NCBI RefSeq assembly: GCF_963678975.1
Contig: NC_089279.1
Span: 26,956,004-27,020,003, forward strand
Length of the DNA stretch: 64,000 bases
Reading direction: 5' to 3'
Source of the DNA: Dysidea avara
Lineage: Eukaryota; Porifera; Demospongiae; Dictyoceratida; Dysideidae
Shown: positions 1 to 11,415 of the stretch, in pieces
Position numbering within the stretch: the first letter of the stretch is position 1
Layout: every line of letters begins with the position of its first letter
Notes under the pieces: model-generated
Seen by the model: the letters and a program-made list of their open reading frames with translations, nothing else
What the model was told of the DNA's origin: nothing
Databases searched by the model: none
Made by a program: the position numbers and the translations under genes

Positions 1-177
1 ATATGTACGTTCAGTTGCCTTCAAGCCATAGGTTACTTGGCTATGGTACTTACAAACTAGCCGTGTTTTAAGCTATATCTTCCAGCCAATTGTTAATGAT
101 TAATCGTTATGAACTAGCTATGCATGAGCACGAATGATGTGCATGCGAGTGTGCATGTCTAATGATCAGGTAAACCA

Positions 178-208
178 TAGATCCTTTATACCGGGTATAA
201 AGGATCTA
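178..208. repeat. Perfect 31-bp palindrome (15-bp arms, 1-base centre)
   Basis: Bases 178-192 and 194-208 are exact reverse complements around g193. The arms contain TTTATA and TATAAA facing outward. It lies 14 bases inside the predicted first intron of the minus-strand gene at 222-311. Its function is unknown; a dimeric protein-binding site or a cruciform are possibilities. Confidence 0.9.
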
Positions 209-221
209 CGGGTAAACTAAC

Positions 222-311
222 TTGATCAGCCTTTCCATCCTTTGTCTGATGTTCTTTCGTTGTACACTCATCGGTTTCATACTCTGAGTGAAATTCCAGG
301 TGATTCTCCAT
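222..311 (-). CDS. First coding exon of a minus-strand gene leaving the window to the left (30 codons)
   Basis: Read on the minus strand, an ATG at 311 opens 30 codons ending in ..GKADQ, followed directly by a GT donor (gttagt) at 221. The frame is strongly charged (starts MENHLEFHSEYETDE) and looks soluble. The sequence just upstream (about 320-440) is CpG-rich, unlike the surrounding AT-rich DNA, which suits a promoter. The exon ends in phase 0. No continuation exon could be picked in bases 1-215, so the rest probably lies outside the window. An alternative is an internal exon starting after an AG at about 320 and reading RLT in front of the Met. The family is not recognised. Confidence 0.45.
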
Positions 312-319
312 CGTCAGAC

Positions 320-440
320 GGACTTTAAACAAATGGTTCGCGCGCGATTTACTATTACGTATTCATGTATGCACGTGATTTGATTTTTAATTTCGCGACA
401 GGATAATCAAATAGAGGTCGGCGGCGCCAGACTAAGCAAC
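320..440. promoter_or_regulatory. CpG-rich promoter-like stretch
   Basis: This short stretch has several CG dinucleotides (cgcgcgcg near 350, ggcggcgcc near 421) in otherwise CG-poor DNA. It lies immediately 5' of the minus-strand start codon at 311. A promoter is an inference from composition and position; no TATA box was recognised. Confidence 0.35.
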
Positions 441-918
441 GACTGGGACAAACGGTGATTACTTTTCAAATCTCACTATGGGCTCACAACAACAAAGATA
501 ACCCCAGAATATCTCTAATAATGTGGCATTACCCACCTGACTAGGGATCTGTAGGTGTGTGAATAAGTGTTAGCCATATTTAACACACCACAAACACAAA
601 ATGTGACAGATTAGCTTTTGTTTATGCCAGTTAGGTGGCTTACTGAGCAAAAAGCCAGACTAGTGAGGTAACGTTTAGCAGTACTTGTCAGCTTGTTTTG
701 ATGAAGATGTTTAGAAGTGAACTGTTTTTTTTTTGTAATAAAAAATTGCCCTTATGCATACCATTGATGAGCATACCTTTTGTATAAGCCACTCCAGATC
801 AGTCAAGACACAGTAGTGGGAGATAAGTTAATTAATACCAAACCTCCTACTTTAGCTGGGTACATCATCTGATAAATTGCTAAGTGATAACAGATGAATC
901 ACAAATATCTACTTACTG

Positions 919-972
919 CAACACGACTTAGAATGTTGGTACCGATTCCCACTCCAATCCCAATAAACTGCT
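919..972 (-). CDS. Isolated candidate exon, minus strand (18 codons)
   Basis: On the minus strand a cag acceptor precedes 18 open codons reading QFIGIGVGIGTNILSRVA, followed by a strong donor (gtaagtag). It is phase 0 at both ends and hydrophobic, possibly part of a membrane segment. No partner exon was found with confidence, so it could be chance or part of a gene whose other exons were missed. Confidence 0.25.
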
Positions 973-1174
973 GTAAACTACAAGGTGATGTAACCCAAAC
1001 ATGTCAGTTGACACCTTGCTTGCTTACTTGAAATGATTCACAACAGTGTTGACTTGTTCAGCTAACTCTGTCATAGTAGGGTAACTGTACATTTAGCATA
1101 AACAGTTATTCTTCCTTCCTTTTACCTAACCTTTCTCCTGTTATACGCTGAGCACTTGTTTCCTAAATGGAAGT

Positions 1175-1516
1175 ATGGGTGAAGGGGAAATGCTTTTTCA
1201 ACCACCAAACATGTCCGAGTGCGTCGATATGGTACCAGCAGAAAAGGTGACCATCTCTGACAGACCGAACAAAGCCTCAAGCATATCTCATCTGACCAAC
1301 AATACAATATTAGATAGATTCTGTGTTGATAACTCACGATTGCAGACTATAGTCATGATAAGTATAATTGCTGGACAAATTTCATCACGCTATGATAATT
1401 GTATACTTCAAATCACCGACCATTACTTAGCTAGTTTATTGCTCAGAACTGATGCCTGGCACTTCAGCTACGTACTCCATCTAAATAGATTCAAAGAAGC
1501 CATACAATGCCATTAA
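1175..1516 (+). CDS. Uncharacterised 113-codon open reading frame
   Basis: An uninterrupted frame runs from an ATG at 1175 to TAA at 1516, long for DNA this AT-rich. The product begins MGEGEMLFQPPNMSE and has an amphipathic middle (LQTIVMISIIAGQISSRYDN). There is no recognisable domain, no clear promoter and no polyadenylation signal nearby. The opposite strand is also partly open at 1122-1337. It could be a single-exon gene, an exon, or a chance frame. Confidence 0.25.
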   Translation: MGEGEMLFQPPNMSECVDMVPAEKVTISDRPNKASSISHLTNNTILDRFCVDNSRLQTIVMISIIAGQISSRYDNCILQITDHYLASLLLRTDAWHFSYVLHLNRFKEAIQCH

Positions 1517-2139
1517 AATTTTTTTTGAATATATATACATTATATATTTTACTATAATTTTGTCAGGAAGCCTTCTGCGTTTACGCTGTTAATTTGCATT
1601 GTTTCACCTAACTCACTCTGTTGTTGTCAACAAGACTAATTTGGCTGGCCAGGCTGGTTTTCCCGCCACATGCCGGCTCAAGGTACCGCCCAGCTGCGAG
1701 CCTGTAAACTAGATCTTCTCTACACTACAATTCCTCTGCATTACAGCCCCGGTATTTGTTCTGCTTCAAGGAGAGGTACATTACAAGCCAGACTTGTGAC
1801 TTGAACAACACTTCATATCTTATGGAATCATATACCAAATGAAGTAGCATTGCACAGGATATGGTGGAAATGATTAAGTAATATAATATTATACTGATTC
1901 CAGATAAGTGTCTATTTTGTGTATGTATTCAGGTGTCCATGTTTATTTGTGATGGGGAGAAACTCCTATTACAAAGACGATGTGGTAAATATTACTTGTA
2001 CAGTAATATTATGTCTTGTGGCTTAACAGTTTCAGATCGCTGCTCAAGACTAAGACAACTGTTCTTCAGGTATCCTCCCACAGTGAACATTCTCTAGTCT
2101 AACTGTTTACATCATGTAATCTGGCCACACTTTTGCTGT

Positions 2140-2157
2140 CCAATAAGACCTATAAAA
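2140..2157 (+). promoter_or_regulatory. CCAAT and TATA boxes of the small two-exon gene
   Basis: CCAAT at 2140-2144 and TATAAAA at 2151-2157 lie about 90 bases upstream of the ATG at 2247. That spacing predicts a transcription start near 2180. The two boxes are closer together than is usual for animal promoters, so only the TATA element is proposed with moderate confidence. Confidence 0.4.
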
Positions 2158-2246
2158 CTCCTAGCGTCCTACCATTCATTTTTTGGTACCAATATGTGTA
2201 GCATTGTAGGAGTTCCTATACTTTATATTTACTGAATTAATTAAAG

Positions 2247-2471
2247 ATGGAATCTGATGGATTGCTACTAGAAGATGCTGTAGAAGCATTTTTTACAGCT
2301 TTAAAGTTGTTTGTGCAAGGTCTTGGCCATGGTAAGTAAAAGTTGTTGCAATAAATGTAGTTATATGTTCTATTTTAAGCCACCGGCCTGGGAGCAGTAT
2401 CACCGGGAGCATCCAGTTCCTTTATCAAAGCTATTCAGCTACAACAGTCAGTGTTATCTCACCTAGACTAA
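2247..2471 (+). CDS. Small two-exon gene, 58-residue protein of unknown function
   Basis: Exon 1 is 2247-2331, ending in phase 1 at a consensus donor (gtaagt). Exon 2 is 2380-2471, after a ttttaag acceptor, ending in TAA. The 48-base intron joins the frames exactly. The predicted protein is 58 residues: an acidic start (MESDGLLLEDAVEAFF), an amphipathic helix, a Gly/Ser-rich turn (TGLGAVSPGASSS) and a second helix (FIKAIQLQQSVLSHLD). There is no signal peptide. The helix-turn-helix layout resembles small subunits of protein complexes, but the family is not recognised. A plausible TATA box lies upstream. The exon 2 stop is assumed to be the real C-terminus. Confidence 0.5.
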
Positions 2472-5400
2472 ACTGTGACATACCTGTAACTTATCAAGAC
2501 ACTATGCGTATGTAACAAGTTATGCCATGTTTATAAAACAAAGCTCATAGTCCTCTCTGTGCTTATGTATGTACTGTATGTATTGTCTAAAGTTATGTTA
2601 GACCTTTGCTTTGTGGAAGGAGTTGTCTTTGGGGATATCTCATAAGCACAACCATTTGTAGCAGATTTTATATTAACAATTGTTACTGCACTTTGGGTGG
2701 TTACAAACTTTTTAATACAATATTATATGGTATCCCACAGTAATCATATTTGCAAGTTAAAAAGATTAATAGAAAAATGATTAAAATATGCTATTTCTCT
2801 TGTAACAATACAGCACACATTATTAAACTAGTATTGTCAATCAACTACCATCTAATTACTCTAGACAGTATATTGTGGTATTCATAATACAATGACACTA
2901 TCACTAAAGGCATCCACAATAAATAGTGGCATGTTGCTGAATTCTGCATACTTGGTACATTTTTGGTCTAATTATTTGCTATTGAAATTAAGATATACAA
3001 TATCCATACAAGGAACTTTTGTGGTAAATTTGCAGCCACCTAAGTCATGTAACTTTTTCTCACCTCTTAATTAATGTAATATACAACAGCTGTAGGCAAG
3101 GAGCAGCCATAATGGAAATAGTGGTAATTTATCAAGTTGAAATTCACATTCTCAATCATTATAAATTCTCTTGTGAAGCTTCTCAGTGATAATGTCTCAA
3201 CACTTGAGACTGATTAGCAAACTACTGACTTTCAAAAAAGCCATCTTTACAATTAATAATGTTATACATGTTAATGCATGGCAGAAAGAAGAGCTTTAAT
3301 CGCAGGAAATTAACAGGTGGTTATTTCCGTTATTTACTATATTTTTACTCTGACTTTTTCTAGGCACATACTACACAATGGAATTCCGTCAATAATCCAG
3401 TGAGTGAACGATATAATATTATTATGCATTCCTAACAACAAGATAGGTGGTCATTATAAAGAGGTAACCACTGTAGGTAGAATCATCTAATTCATCATTC
3501 CATTTCACTGTTCCAGTCCACTGAATCCAGACCTCCCACTGAGATCCACTCCCCCCACATCTTTCTAAAGACAATAATGATACATGTGGTACAAGATTCG
3601 AGATTTGTTGTCTACACTTGAACACAGAAGGATAGCTAACTGCTATGCCAGGTTGGCACAACTATAATAATGAAAATCCACAGTGACATGACCTTCCATT
3701 CAGCAATACAAATTAGTCACAGGAGTCCATAATATGTGACTGAGGATGCTAAAACAGGGCATGTGAGTACATTGAATCTGCCTACTGTTTTCAATTTTCC
3801 CAAAACTCTTATTAAGGTTACAGAATGCATCTGGATTGGTTTTGCTAGCATGCTAGAGTTACAAAACCTTTTGCCTTTTATATATGTAACCAGGCCTGGT
3901 GTGGACGTAAACTATACCCCATCACATACAGGTAATCATTATCTCAGTACTGAAATGTATTCTGTATAACTTGTATTAAAAAGGCTAAAAACTAATTTCA
4001 CAAGTAAAACGTGTGGCTATGGTTTTTTCAAGCAAGAAGCTGTATACCTACAATGTCAGAACTGTCTTGACATTGTAGATAAAGCTTGAGAAGGCTTGTT
4101 AAAAACTACATTTTGCTTGCAAAATTAGTTTTAGAAGAAAAGTCCAGTAGTCCAGTCCAGTGATTAGGTACTACCATACCAGGTGTAAACCTTTAGATGG
4201 CTAACTTTACTATGTGTCATTGGGAGCCCAGCAAGCCTTGCAACGCTAGTGTAAAACATTTTGGTGAGTAATTATTTTTATAGCAATATCTTACCAGGAG
4301 CACATATATAGAATCCTATTCGGTTGCTGTTTTTCATTTTTGTTTTTTTCTTTTAATTTTGCTGTTTACGGAGTTACATGGTCCCTTGTCCATAGGATTC
4401 CTGATCTTACCCACAAAATTTCAATATTAAAACACCAAGTACAAAATGGAATATTTTACAGTGCACACCAATTAATAGTGATGTAGAATTGTTTAGCTGA
4501 AGTCTGAACTTACAGCATACATGCTCCAGCTGTGATGCGTAAAATTTAATGCTAACACAAAGGTTGTACAGCTTGTTATGAGGAATGTGGTAGTAACTCT
4601 ATCGATTTGATATGCACAAATATCGGAAATAAAACATGAAATGGGTCAAAATGATGCTGCCAAACATTTATCACAGAAGGGTCTAAAGTCAGGCTGGATC
4701 AAGCAGTAAATTTAAATTTCAACCTCTGAAGTATCCCATAGTACAACTTTCATAGATTTGATCAGTGAAGTGACAAAATTTCCAAATCAAGGTTTCTAAC
4801 ATAATGTGCAATAGATGTGTGAATGTAGCCACTGAACGTGCAGTATCACACACAAGGTGTGGCTATGCTAAATGTTGTTTTTTTTTCAAAATACTTTTAT
4901 CTGTATTTGGAGCAGTGCCTACAGGTTTCTCTAATACAGCACATGGCCACTCACAAGACAAAACATGTGGTGCAAATGATATCTAGTATGTATGACTTGA
5001 TAGCTACGTATAATACTAGTTTTTGTCATTACCTGACTTTGCTGGAAAATGTGTACATATGTGGACCCATATATGGTGGAGGAAATGGTAATTAAATTAC
5101 TACAATATATTTTTTAAATCTTGCAGTGCTTGCCCACGTAATAACTGATGGAAGTATATAGTCATGGCAACAATTAAACCATTAGTCTCAGTTCAAGTGG
5201 GTCTCTTGCATTTATATTATTATTATTGAATTAAGGTCAAAGGTGATTGCATATGTTGCTAAACCTTACCATTCTTGATTTTGTTATAAACAGCCATAAA
5301 ACAGCATGGCAGCATGGCCTTAATGGTGCAAGTGTCTTTAGCTGCATATCCATGTCATGTGTAGTGTTGTGCATGTTTTTCAACAAACACACAGTGAAAT

Positions 5401-7487
5401 TGGTCATGTGCACCCAGTTACAGTTATACATTATTGACAAGGGGGGGTGCACTAGGGTAGTATAGGCATATGGAGTAGGGGGTCTGGGGGGCTGTGCCCC
5501 CAGAGCTTTGTGTTTCAGGACTGAAATTTTTGATGTAGAGCAGTTTTATACACAAATATCGGTATATGCTTTATATGTAGGGATCAGTGACATCCAGTCA
5601 TACGTAGTTCAGTTATGAGCCAGTCATCATATAGAATGGCATACAAAAGACCGTGTGCATTTGGTTAAATGTGCTTATGGGATGGTGCAGCTGCCAGTTT
5701 TCATATAATTATACTCACCCTACTGTTACATGTCATGACTGTTCTATTAGATTATTACTCTATTAGAGTAGCTCAATCTAGTTTAAAGTTGTTTGGGGGG
5801 GGGTGCCCCCTTGGATCCACCACTATTATACTAATATACATATGGTCTTGTCATAAGCATTTAAACTTTACAGTTGTCTTCGTTAAAGTCTACACTAAGG
5901 TTCATTGTGGTACTCAGTTGCTTGTTTCTAATAAAACAAACACTTAAATGTCAATGGAACTTTCTTATTATATTGACTGCTGTACCCAAGTCATGACACA
6001 TTCTCACTACTGATCATGATATCAGATCAGGTTATGAATTACATACTGATCAGCACAGTGGATACTCTACTCTATAAGGCTTTGTGTAGCCTTCTTGCAG
6101 GTCGTCCCTATAGAGGGCTATATAGTTGTCTAATAAATAAAATAAATAAAATGTCTTCGGTTTGTAAACACCATAGCAGGCTGTGTCACCATGCAGAGAA
6201 GGGTAATCCCCATATATATAAAACTACCCTATATAATCACTGATTGTATATATACTTCTTGAGAATGTTAAATTGTTAATACCATGTCTGCACGAATGTG
6301 AATAATTTATGTACAAGTACTTTAACATTATTAAATTACAACAAGCTTAATCCACATAGTTATATGGTACAGCAATATTGAAACATTATTGCTGCTGCAT
6401 GAATGTAATCGCTGTTGCGAGCCTGAGAGTGCTGCTGTTGCATGACTTACTGAGAGTGTGGAGTACTGCATGATGCTTCCGGAAACCGTTGCATATGATA
6501 TTATGATGATTGAGATGATCTGTTATGGCAGAAGAAAGCACATGTTCAAATAACCTACAACAGTACCATGTTGTAGATTGGTTGCACTGTAATGGAGGGA
6601 CCCATGCATGTGTACTATGCAGAATTTACTAGATGTGTGTATGGCTACTATGCTATAGTCCACTACACATTAAACCAAAAGAATTAATAGATGTCTTATG
6701 ATTCACATTTGTTACTTTTAAGCAACTGGTATGTCAGGATGTTTGGTATCTCACATGCACACTGGTCACTGTTCCTTATCGATTGGTAGTGATGGATGTT
6801 CTATTAGAGTAGTTGACTGCTTTATTAGAGTATTTCGATTTTGGCAGGTTTTACCACTGAAATAATTATAATGTTGGCCTCCTCTTGTTAATCTCTTCCC
6901 CTTCTTGCTCTTTCCATCTTTTTCACTGCCCATGTATGCTTTAGATGTACAGGGTTTGCACCTGTACTGTAGCTTCTATTAGTAGTACAGTAAAATTTTG
7001 GAGGGGGATGGGGGCTCCCCCAAAATCCTCCCTTACTGGTGGGTGCTTCCACAGGAAATTTTTGTATGTAATCTGATAGCAATTTTCACACAAGAATCTT
7101 TAAAAGCTGGCATTTTCTCCACATATGTTTTGAACTTATTGAAATAAAATATTTTAGGCTGCAACTGCTTTGTTTCTGTTGGCAGAGGAAATAGTTGATA
7201 TTAGGGGAGACTGACCGGAGTATAGAGTCTCTGGCAGCACAGCCCCCCAGAAGCTGTAGCCATTTTAGCTTTCACAATGTCTTGAAGTTCACCAAAATTA
7301 ATTTATAGCAATTTTATAGGTACAATTTAAAGCACTTTAACTAAAACACCAACTTTTAGTTAAAACTGTTTAAAACAGGCTATTTGCCAGTTAAAAACTT
7401 TTTTGGCAAAGCGTTTTAGCTGTTGACTACAGGGTTAATGAACATAGCATTTATAAGCAGTACAAAACAGCCTATAGCCACCTGGAA
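2472..7487. other. Intergenic stretch with dispersed repeat fragments, no gene recognised
   Basis: No convincing exon chain was found on either strand. The stretch holds copies of the TCTATTAGAGTA terminal motif (5737-5775, 6797-6838), short runs of G or C typical of decayed inverted-repeat elements (around 5440-5510, 5795-5815, 6990-7030), and AT-rich filler. The short open frames here, including the minus-strand 79-codon frame at 3422-3661, lack supporting splice sites or domains. Confidence 0.5.
5234..5246 (+). promoter_or_regulatory. Direct-repeat-1 (DR1) nuclear-receptor-type site
   Basis: AGGTCA at 5234-5239, one spacer base, and AGGTGA at 5241-5246 form a DR1, the layout bound by HNF4 and RXR dimers. 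It lies 3.6 kb upstream of the receptor gene in this window. The flanking words (tcaagtgggtct) recur near the DR1 at 10737, so both may belong to one dispersed repeat. Confidence 0.35.
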
Positions 7488-7489
7488 AC

Positions 7490-7575
7490 ACTTGATACAG
7501 TGGTAAGACCCAACTCTTAAAGTAAGAGGTACCTGGTTTGATTCCTGCTGTAGGCAACTTTTTTTGTTTTTTTAA
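7490..7575 (+). mobile_element. tRNA-derived SINE-like relic
   Basis: An A-box-like segment (acagtggtaagacc, 7497-7510) and a B-box-like segment (ggtttgattcc, 7535-7545) have the spacing of a tRNA promoter and are followed by a T-rich tail. The flanks do not fold into a complete tRNA. A SINE head is therefore more likely than a functional tRNA gene. Confidence 0.4.
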
Positions 7576-8680
7576 AGTTACTTTTGGGAACACGTTTTTA
7601 TGAGCTCTATGTAGACTATTATGGTATTAGAGCATTCTATTAGAGTATATATGATTGATCTTTATCACAGCTTTCAGCCCCACTCCAAGAAGGATAATTT
7701 CAGTGTGATATCATTCTGAGGGGGGGCTAGAACCCCCAATCCCCCCCCCACCGCCCGTGTGGCACAGTATTATATCAGGGATGAGAGCTCGAGTATATTG
7801 ATGTAGCAGGCCAAAGAGTACAGTGATGAGTTTGAATCATACAGATATGCATGGATGCCTTTCATATTGTAGACCTTGTATGATGACATAAATCAGTGTA
7901 GAGCTATATGCTTATTATGCATGTAGACTCTTGGTTTGTTGCATCATATAAAATATGCAATTAGATTTCCCACTTGATAATTGCATGGTCTCTTCAGATG
8001 TTTAGCACATGTAGTGTGAGGTATTAGCTTGGTATTAGCAACTGTTATATCCATGGTAACAACCCAATCAGCTTTACCACATTAACACCTCTACTGTGGT
8101 AATAGAACTGTTGATTTGTGTTGAATTAGATCACACTTTTGTGGTCTATAGAACAGATTGAAGTGTTGATGTATAATGACAAAACCAATACTTGACAGTT
8201 GACCCTGCTAGCTATGTCATGACTTATGAGACATAAGGCATAGATAAACTCAACTTTTAGTTGGCTCAGTCTGCCACACTATAAATGTCTCAGGGCAGAA
8301 TGTTAGTATCAGTAGAGTCAGTTCAGCAGAGCATATTACACAGTGACACTCAATTAGCTATAATAATTATTATTTTTTGTTGTTCTGTTTTGTTGTCCTA
8401 TCCTAAGTGATTGCCACTTTTTCTGGCTTGCCAAGTGGTCACGTGCATCTCAAGCACCATGAAAGATTCGCTTGTATTGCAGGAAGTTTAGAGGCTAATC
8501 CGTAATCACCTTTGGGTAGCATGTCTGTGGCAGAGAAATCACTGGTACATACAGTAAATGGCGTCACAAAAACTTCAACAGTTGAGTATACAATACAGGT
8601 ATCCGGAAACCACCTAAAAAAAAAAAAAAAAAAAATGGACGGAAGTAGACAAAAATAATACAGACGGTAAACTAATTAGC
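7576..8680. other. Intergenic DNA upstream of the receptor gene
   Basis: This holds a TCTATTAGAGTA copy near 7630, a C/G-run segment at 7720-7752, an E-box CACGTG at 8440-8445 and a 19-20 base A-run at about 8617-8636. No coding exon was recognised. Confidence 0.5.
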
Positions 8681-8682
8681 TG

Positions 8683-8733
8683 TTACGTCAGGTTCAAGGT
8701 GTATGTTTATCCCAGGTGTTTTCTTGTATAAAA
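8683..8733 (+). promoter_or_regulatory. Core promoter of the nuclear receptor gene: CRE-like site, DR1 and TATA box
   Basis: TTACGTCA (8683-8690) matches a bZIP/CRE-type site. It is followed at once by AGGTTC-A-AGGTGT (8690-8702), a degenerate DR1. TATAAAA at 8727-8733 predicts a transcription start near 8757 and a 5' leader of about 80 bases before the ATG at 8836. The sites are visible; binding and autoregulation are inference. Confidence 0.5.
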
Positions 8734-8835
8734 GAAAGTGCTTCTACGTGCGCGTCACATTTTCTTTGAAAGTGAGAAACGAAAAGTGTAAAGCGGGATA
8801 AGCTCTAATTCGTGTAGTACACAACAGTTATCGCG

Positions 8836-10358
8836 ATGCCTCCTTGTATGGGATTAAAAAAGTCGCCGAATGCGGCCAGTTCATTTCCTTCACCGACGTA
8901 TGGCAAAGAGCTGTACGGATGGCCTCAAAGCTTTGAGCTACCTTGCTATGATAACACTGGATTTGAAGATCCTTTAAACGATTGGCTGCCGACTGATTTT
9001 GTATCGGACATTGGCTTTGACAATTACGGTAATCAATACCAGAGCGATCTCAGTAGCCCCATTTCTGGATATGGGAGTGGAATTGACACCAGTCCATTGC
9101 CGTCTTGGTCCTCAATACAAAATTCACCGTCGCCACCGAAATCTGTTGAACATATCTCCTCGCCGACCAGTCCACAGCAGCAAATTTGTCGCGTCTGCAA
9201 CGACATCGCCACCGGAAACCACTTTGGTGTGTTGAGCTGTGAGGCTTGCAAGAGTTTTTTTAGAAGAAGCATTCGTGCCGGAGTTAGATACATGTGCAGA
9301 GGCAGCAAATGCTGCGACATTGACAAGAACACCAGGAACAGATGCCAACACTGTCGCCTTCAGAAATGCTTTGATGCTGGAATGAATAAAAACGGTAAGG
9401 ATATTGACTGCAACCTAAGTTTGAAGAGTTTTATGGTGTCTATTCTTTTCAACAGCTGTTCAAGAAGAAAGAATGCCTTACCCAACTAAGAGACGCAGGG
9501 TGTCACCAGATTGCAGTGCCAGCCCAGAACAAACCAGTCCAACTACTACTACTGGTGTGCCGTTTCCATTTTATGCCCTTGGTCCTACTCCCATCCACAT
9601 GGTAAACATGGATGTCAAGAGCCAGGCTTTGTCAACTTCTGTTATGTTAGAAATGCTTTTGAAGGCAAATAGGGCGGAAAGCAACATTTATACTGCTCCA
9701 ATCAGCCCCGGAACAATGCAGGATAGCACAAAGAGATCATTGCTGGGTGTGATTGCTTGGGCAAAGGAGTTACCAATGTTTACCCGATTGCCCGTTGAGG
9801 ATCAAATCGAGCTGATCAAAAAATCATGGAATGAGCTGAACACTCTAAAGCTTGTATACCGTATTGCCAAGTTTCCAAGTGAAGGTGATTTCTGTTTTCA
9901 GACCTGTGACATGTATCCTACTGACAACCCAGTGATGACGTCCTTCATACAGAATGTTACCAAGGAATGTACGGCCACAATTCAGGATCTTCAGCTTGAT
10001 GAAACTGAGCTGTCATTCCTAAAGTTGGTCTCCTTAATGAATCCATGTAAGTTTTAGTTGTTATGTATTTGTCACTTATTTAAAGTGAGCGAAACATTTA
10101 ACTTTTTTGTTGTTGTTCCCTTTAGTCATACACAACTTGACACCCAGTGGACAGAAGGAGATTGAACACACACAGGACACTGGGCTGGAATTGCTTGAGG
10201 CTTATGTAAAGCAATGTAACAAACGAGGCAGAATGGCTAAACTTCTTCTCTTTCTTGGTCAAGTGAAGGCTGTATCAAAAGACATTGCTATTCACATTGA
10301 AGATAAGCGAGTTCTTAGATACGAGAATGACGCTGTCTTGCTTGAACTGCTCTCATAA
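8836..10358 (+). CDS. Nuclear receptor transcription factor, NR2 (HNF4/RXR-like) class, 3 exons, 460 residues
   Basis: Exons are 8836-9394, 9456-10046 and 10126-10358; the GT-AG introns are 61 and 79 bases and all phases agree. Residues 1-116 form a Ser/Pro-rich N-terminus. The DNA-binding domain starts at C118: C118, C121, C135 and C138 form finger 1, C154, C160, C170 and C173 finger 2. The P-box reads CEACKS. The first junction restores the AVQEER extension seen in RXR-type receptors. A hinge with KRRR leads to a ligand-binding domain from about residue 250, with the helix 3-5 signature LLGVIAWAKELPMF..DQIELIKKSW. The C-terminal AF-2 helix is VLLELL. It is expected to be a nuclear, ligand- or fatty-acid-responsive regulator. 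Exact orthology (HNF4-like versus RXR-like) needs a tree. Confidence 0.95.
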
Positions 10359-10736
10359 ACACTGTGACTGATTTGTTGCGTTTTGTATATTTATTTGTTT
10401 TTGTATTCCATTACACATCTTGCTGTATAAGTTGTATATATGCATGTATGTATTGTCCAACTGTTGAAATAACAATATACATTGATCACATGATGATGAT
10501 AACTATGGACATTTGCTTTTGACTGTCCCAATGGAATATTGAATTTAAAGAACTACCTGCTTGAAACGGATGTAATTTAAAACCTCAGTCTTAGTTGACT
10601 CTGGTGTACATTTGACACAGACAACAATGGTGTTTGTAGTATTACCACTTCACTGAAAAATAATGCTTAAAGGCGTAATATAGTATTCATGGTCACATAG
10701 TTTATTTATTGTAGTCAAGTGGGTCTTGTTCAGTGT

Positions 10737-10749
10737 AGGTCAAAGGTTG
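10737..10749 (+). promoter_or_regulatory. DR1-type site 3' of the receptor gene
   Basis: AGGTCA (10737-10742), a one-base spacer and AGGTTG (10744-10749) form a DR1, about 380 bases after the receptor stop codon. The context resembles that of the DR1 at 5234, which suggests a shared dispersed repeat. Confidence 0.35.
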
Positions 10750-11236
10750 GTTAACTTGTTAAATAAATAAAATTCAAGCCATATACAATGTATGGTTGAA
10801 CTCTGTACTTCAGGTATGGTTACACATGTACACACAAAAATGTACCACAATCGCCCACTTATCAGGCACCAGCATGTGAGGTCACAGCATGTCATTGTGA
10901 CATACCATGTACAAACAACACATATGCAGCATGTATGTGACCGTACTACAAAGCTTCAGACTATTTAGTTGGCTGTATTCAGTAATTCACATACACTAAT
11001 AACATTCTAACTTTCAAAGTAGTTGCTGAAACCTTATGGCAGAAAAGCTACTTAATAGTTCACTACAAAAATATTTAAGACTATTATTACATTCAAGGAC
11101 AGATCTGTAAGTAAATTTAATAGTTGCAAAGTACAGGGATGCTTATTGCAGTTAAAACATCTGTCACCAGGTGGTCACACTATTATACATCACCAACATA
11201 CTGCATCTGTCACACCTCTTTTTCTTTACATACTGA

Positions 11237-11415
11237 GCTACAATCTAGCATGCCATTTTCCATACTAATAATGTGTGTGTGTCCCTGCTACAATCTAGCT
11301 TGGCATTTTCCATAATAAATGTGCATGTGTACCATGTGTGTGCAGTGCTAGTAGTGCTGGTATTGCTTGCAGTGCTAGTAGTGCTGGTATTGCGTCCCAG
11401 TGCTGGTATTGTAGT
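11237..11415. repeat. Two short tandem duplications
   Basis: A 28-base segment starting gctacaatctagc occurs at 11237-11264 and again at 11287-11314 (50-base period). A 27-base unit starting gcagtgctagtagtg then occurs at 11342 and 11369, with a partial third copy to about 11415. The translated frames are low-complexity Ser/Thr or Val/Leu strings and are not taken as genes. Confidence 0.8.

Noticed and set aside
6440-6500. Minus-strand exon-like segment before a gtaagt donor
   Set aside because: Two frames are open, no clear acceptor is present, and the words recur nearby as a repeat.
7490-7560. tRNA gene
   Set aside because: A- and B-box-like words are present, but the acceptor and anticodon arms do not pair; treated as a SINE relic.
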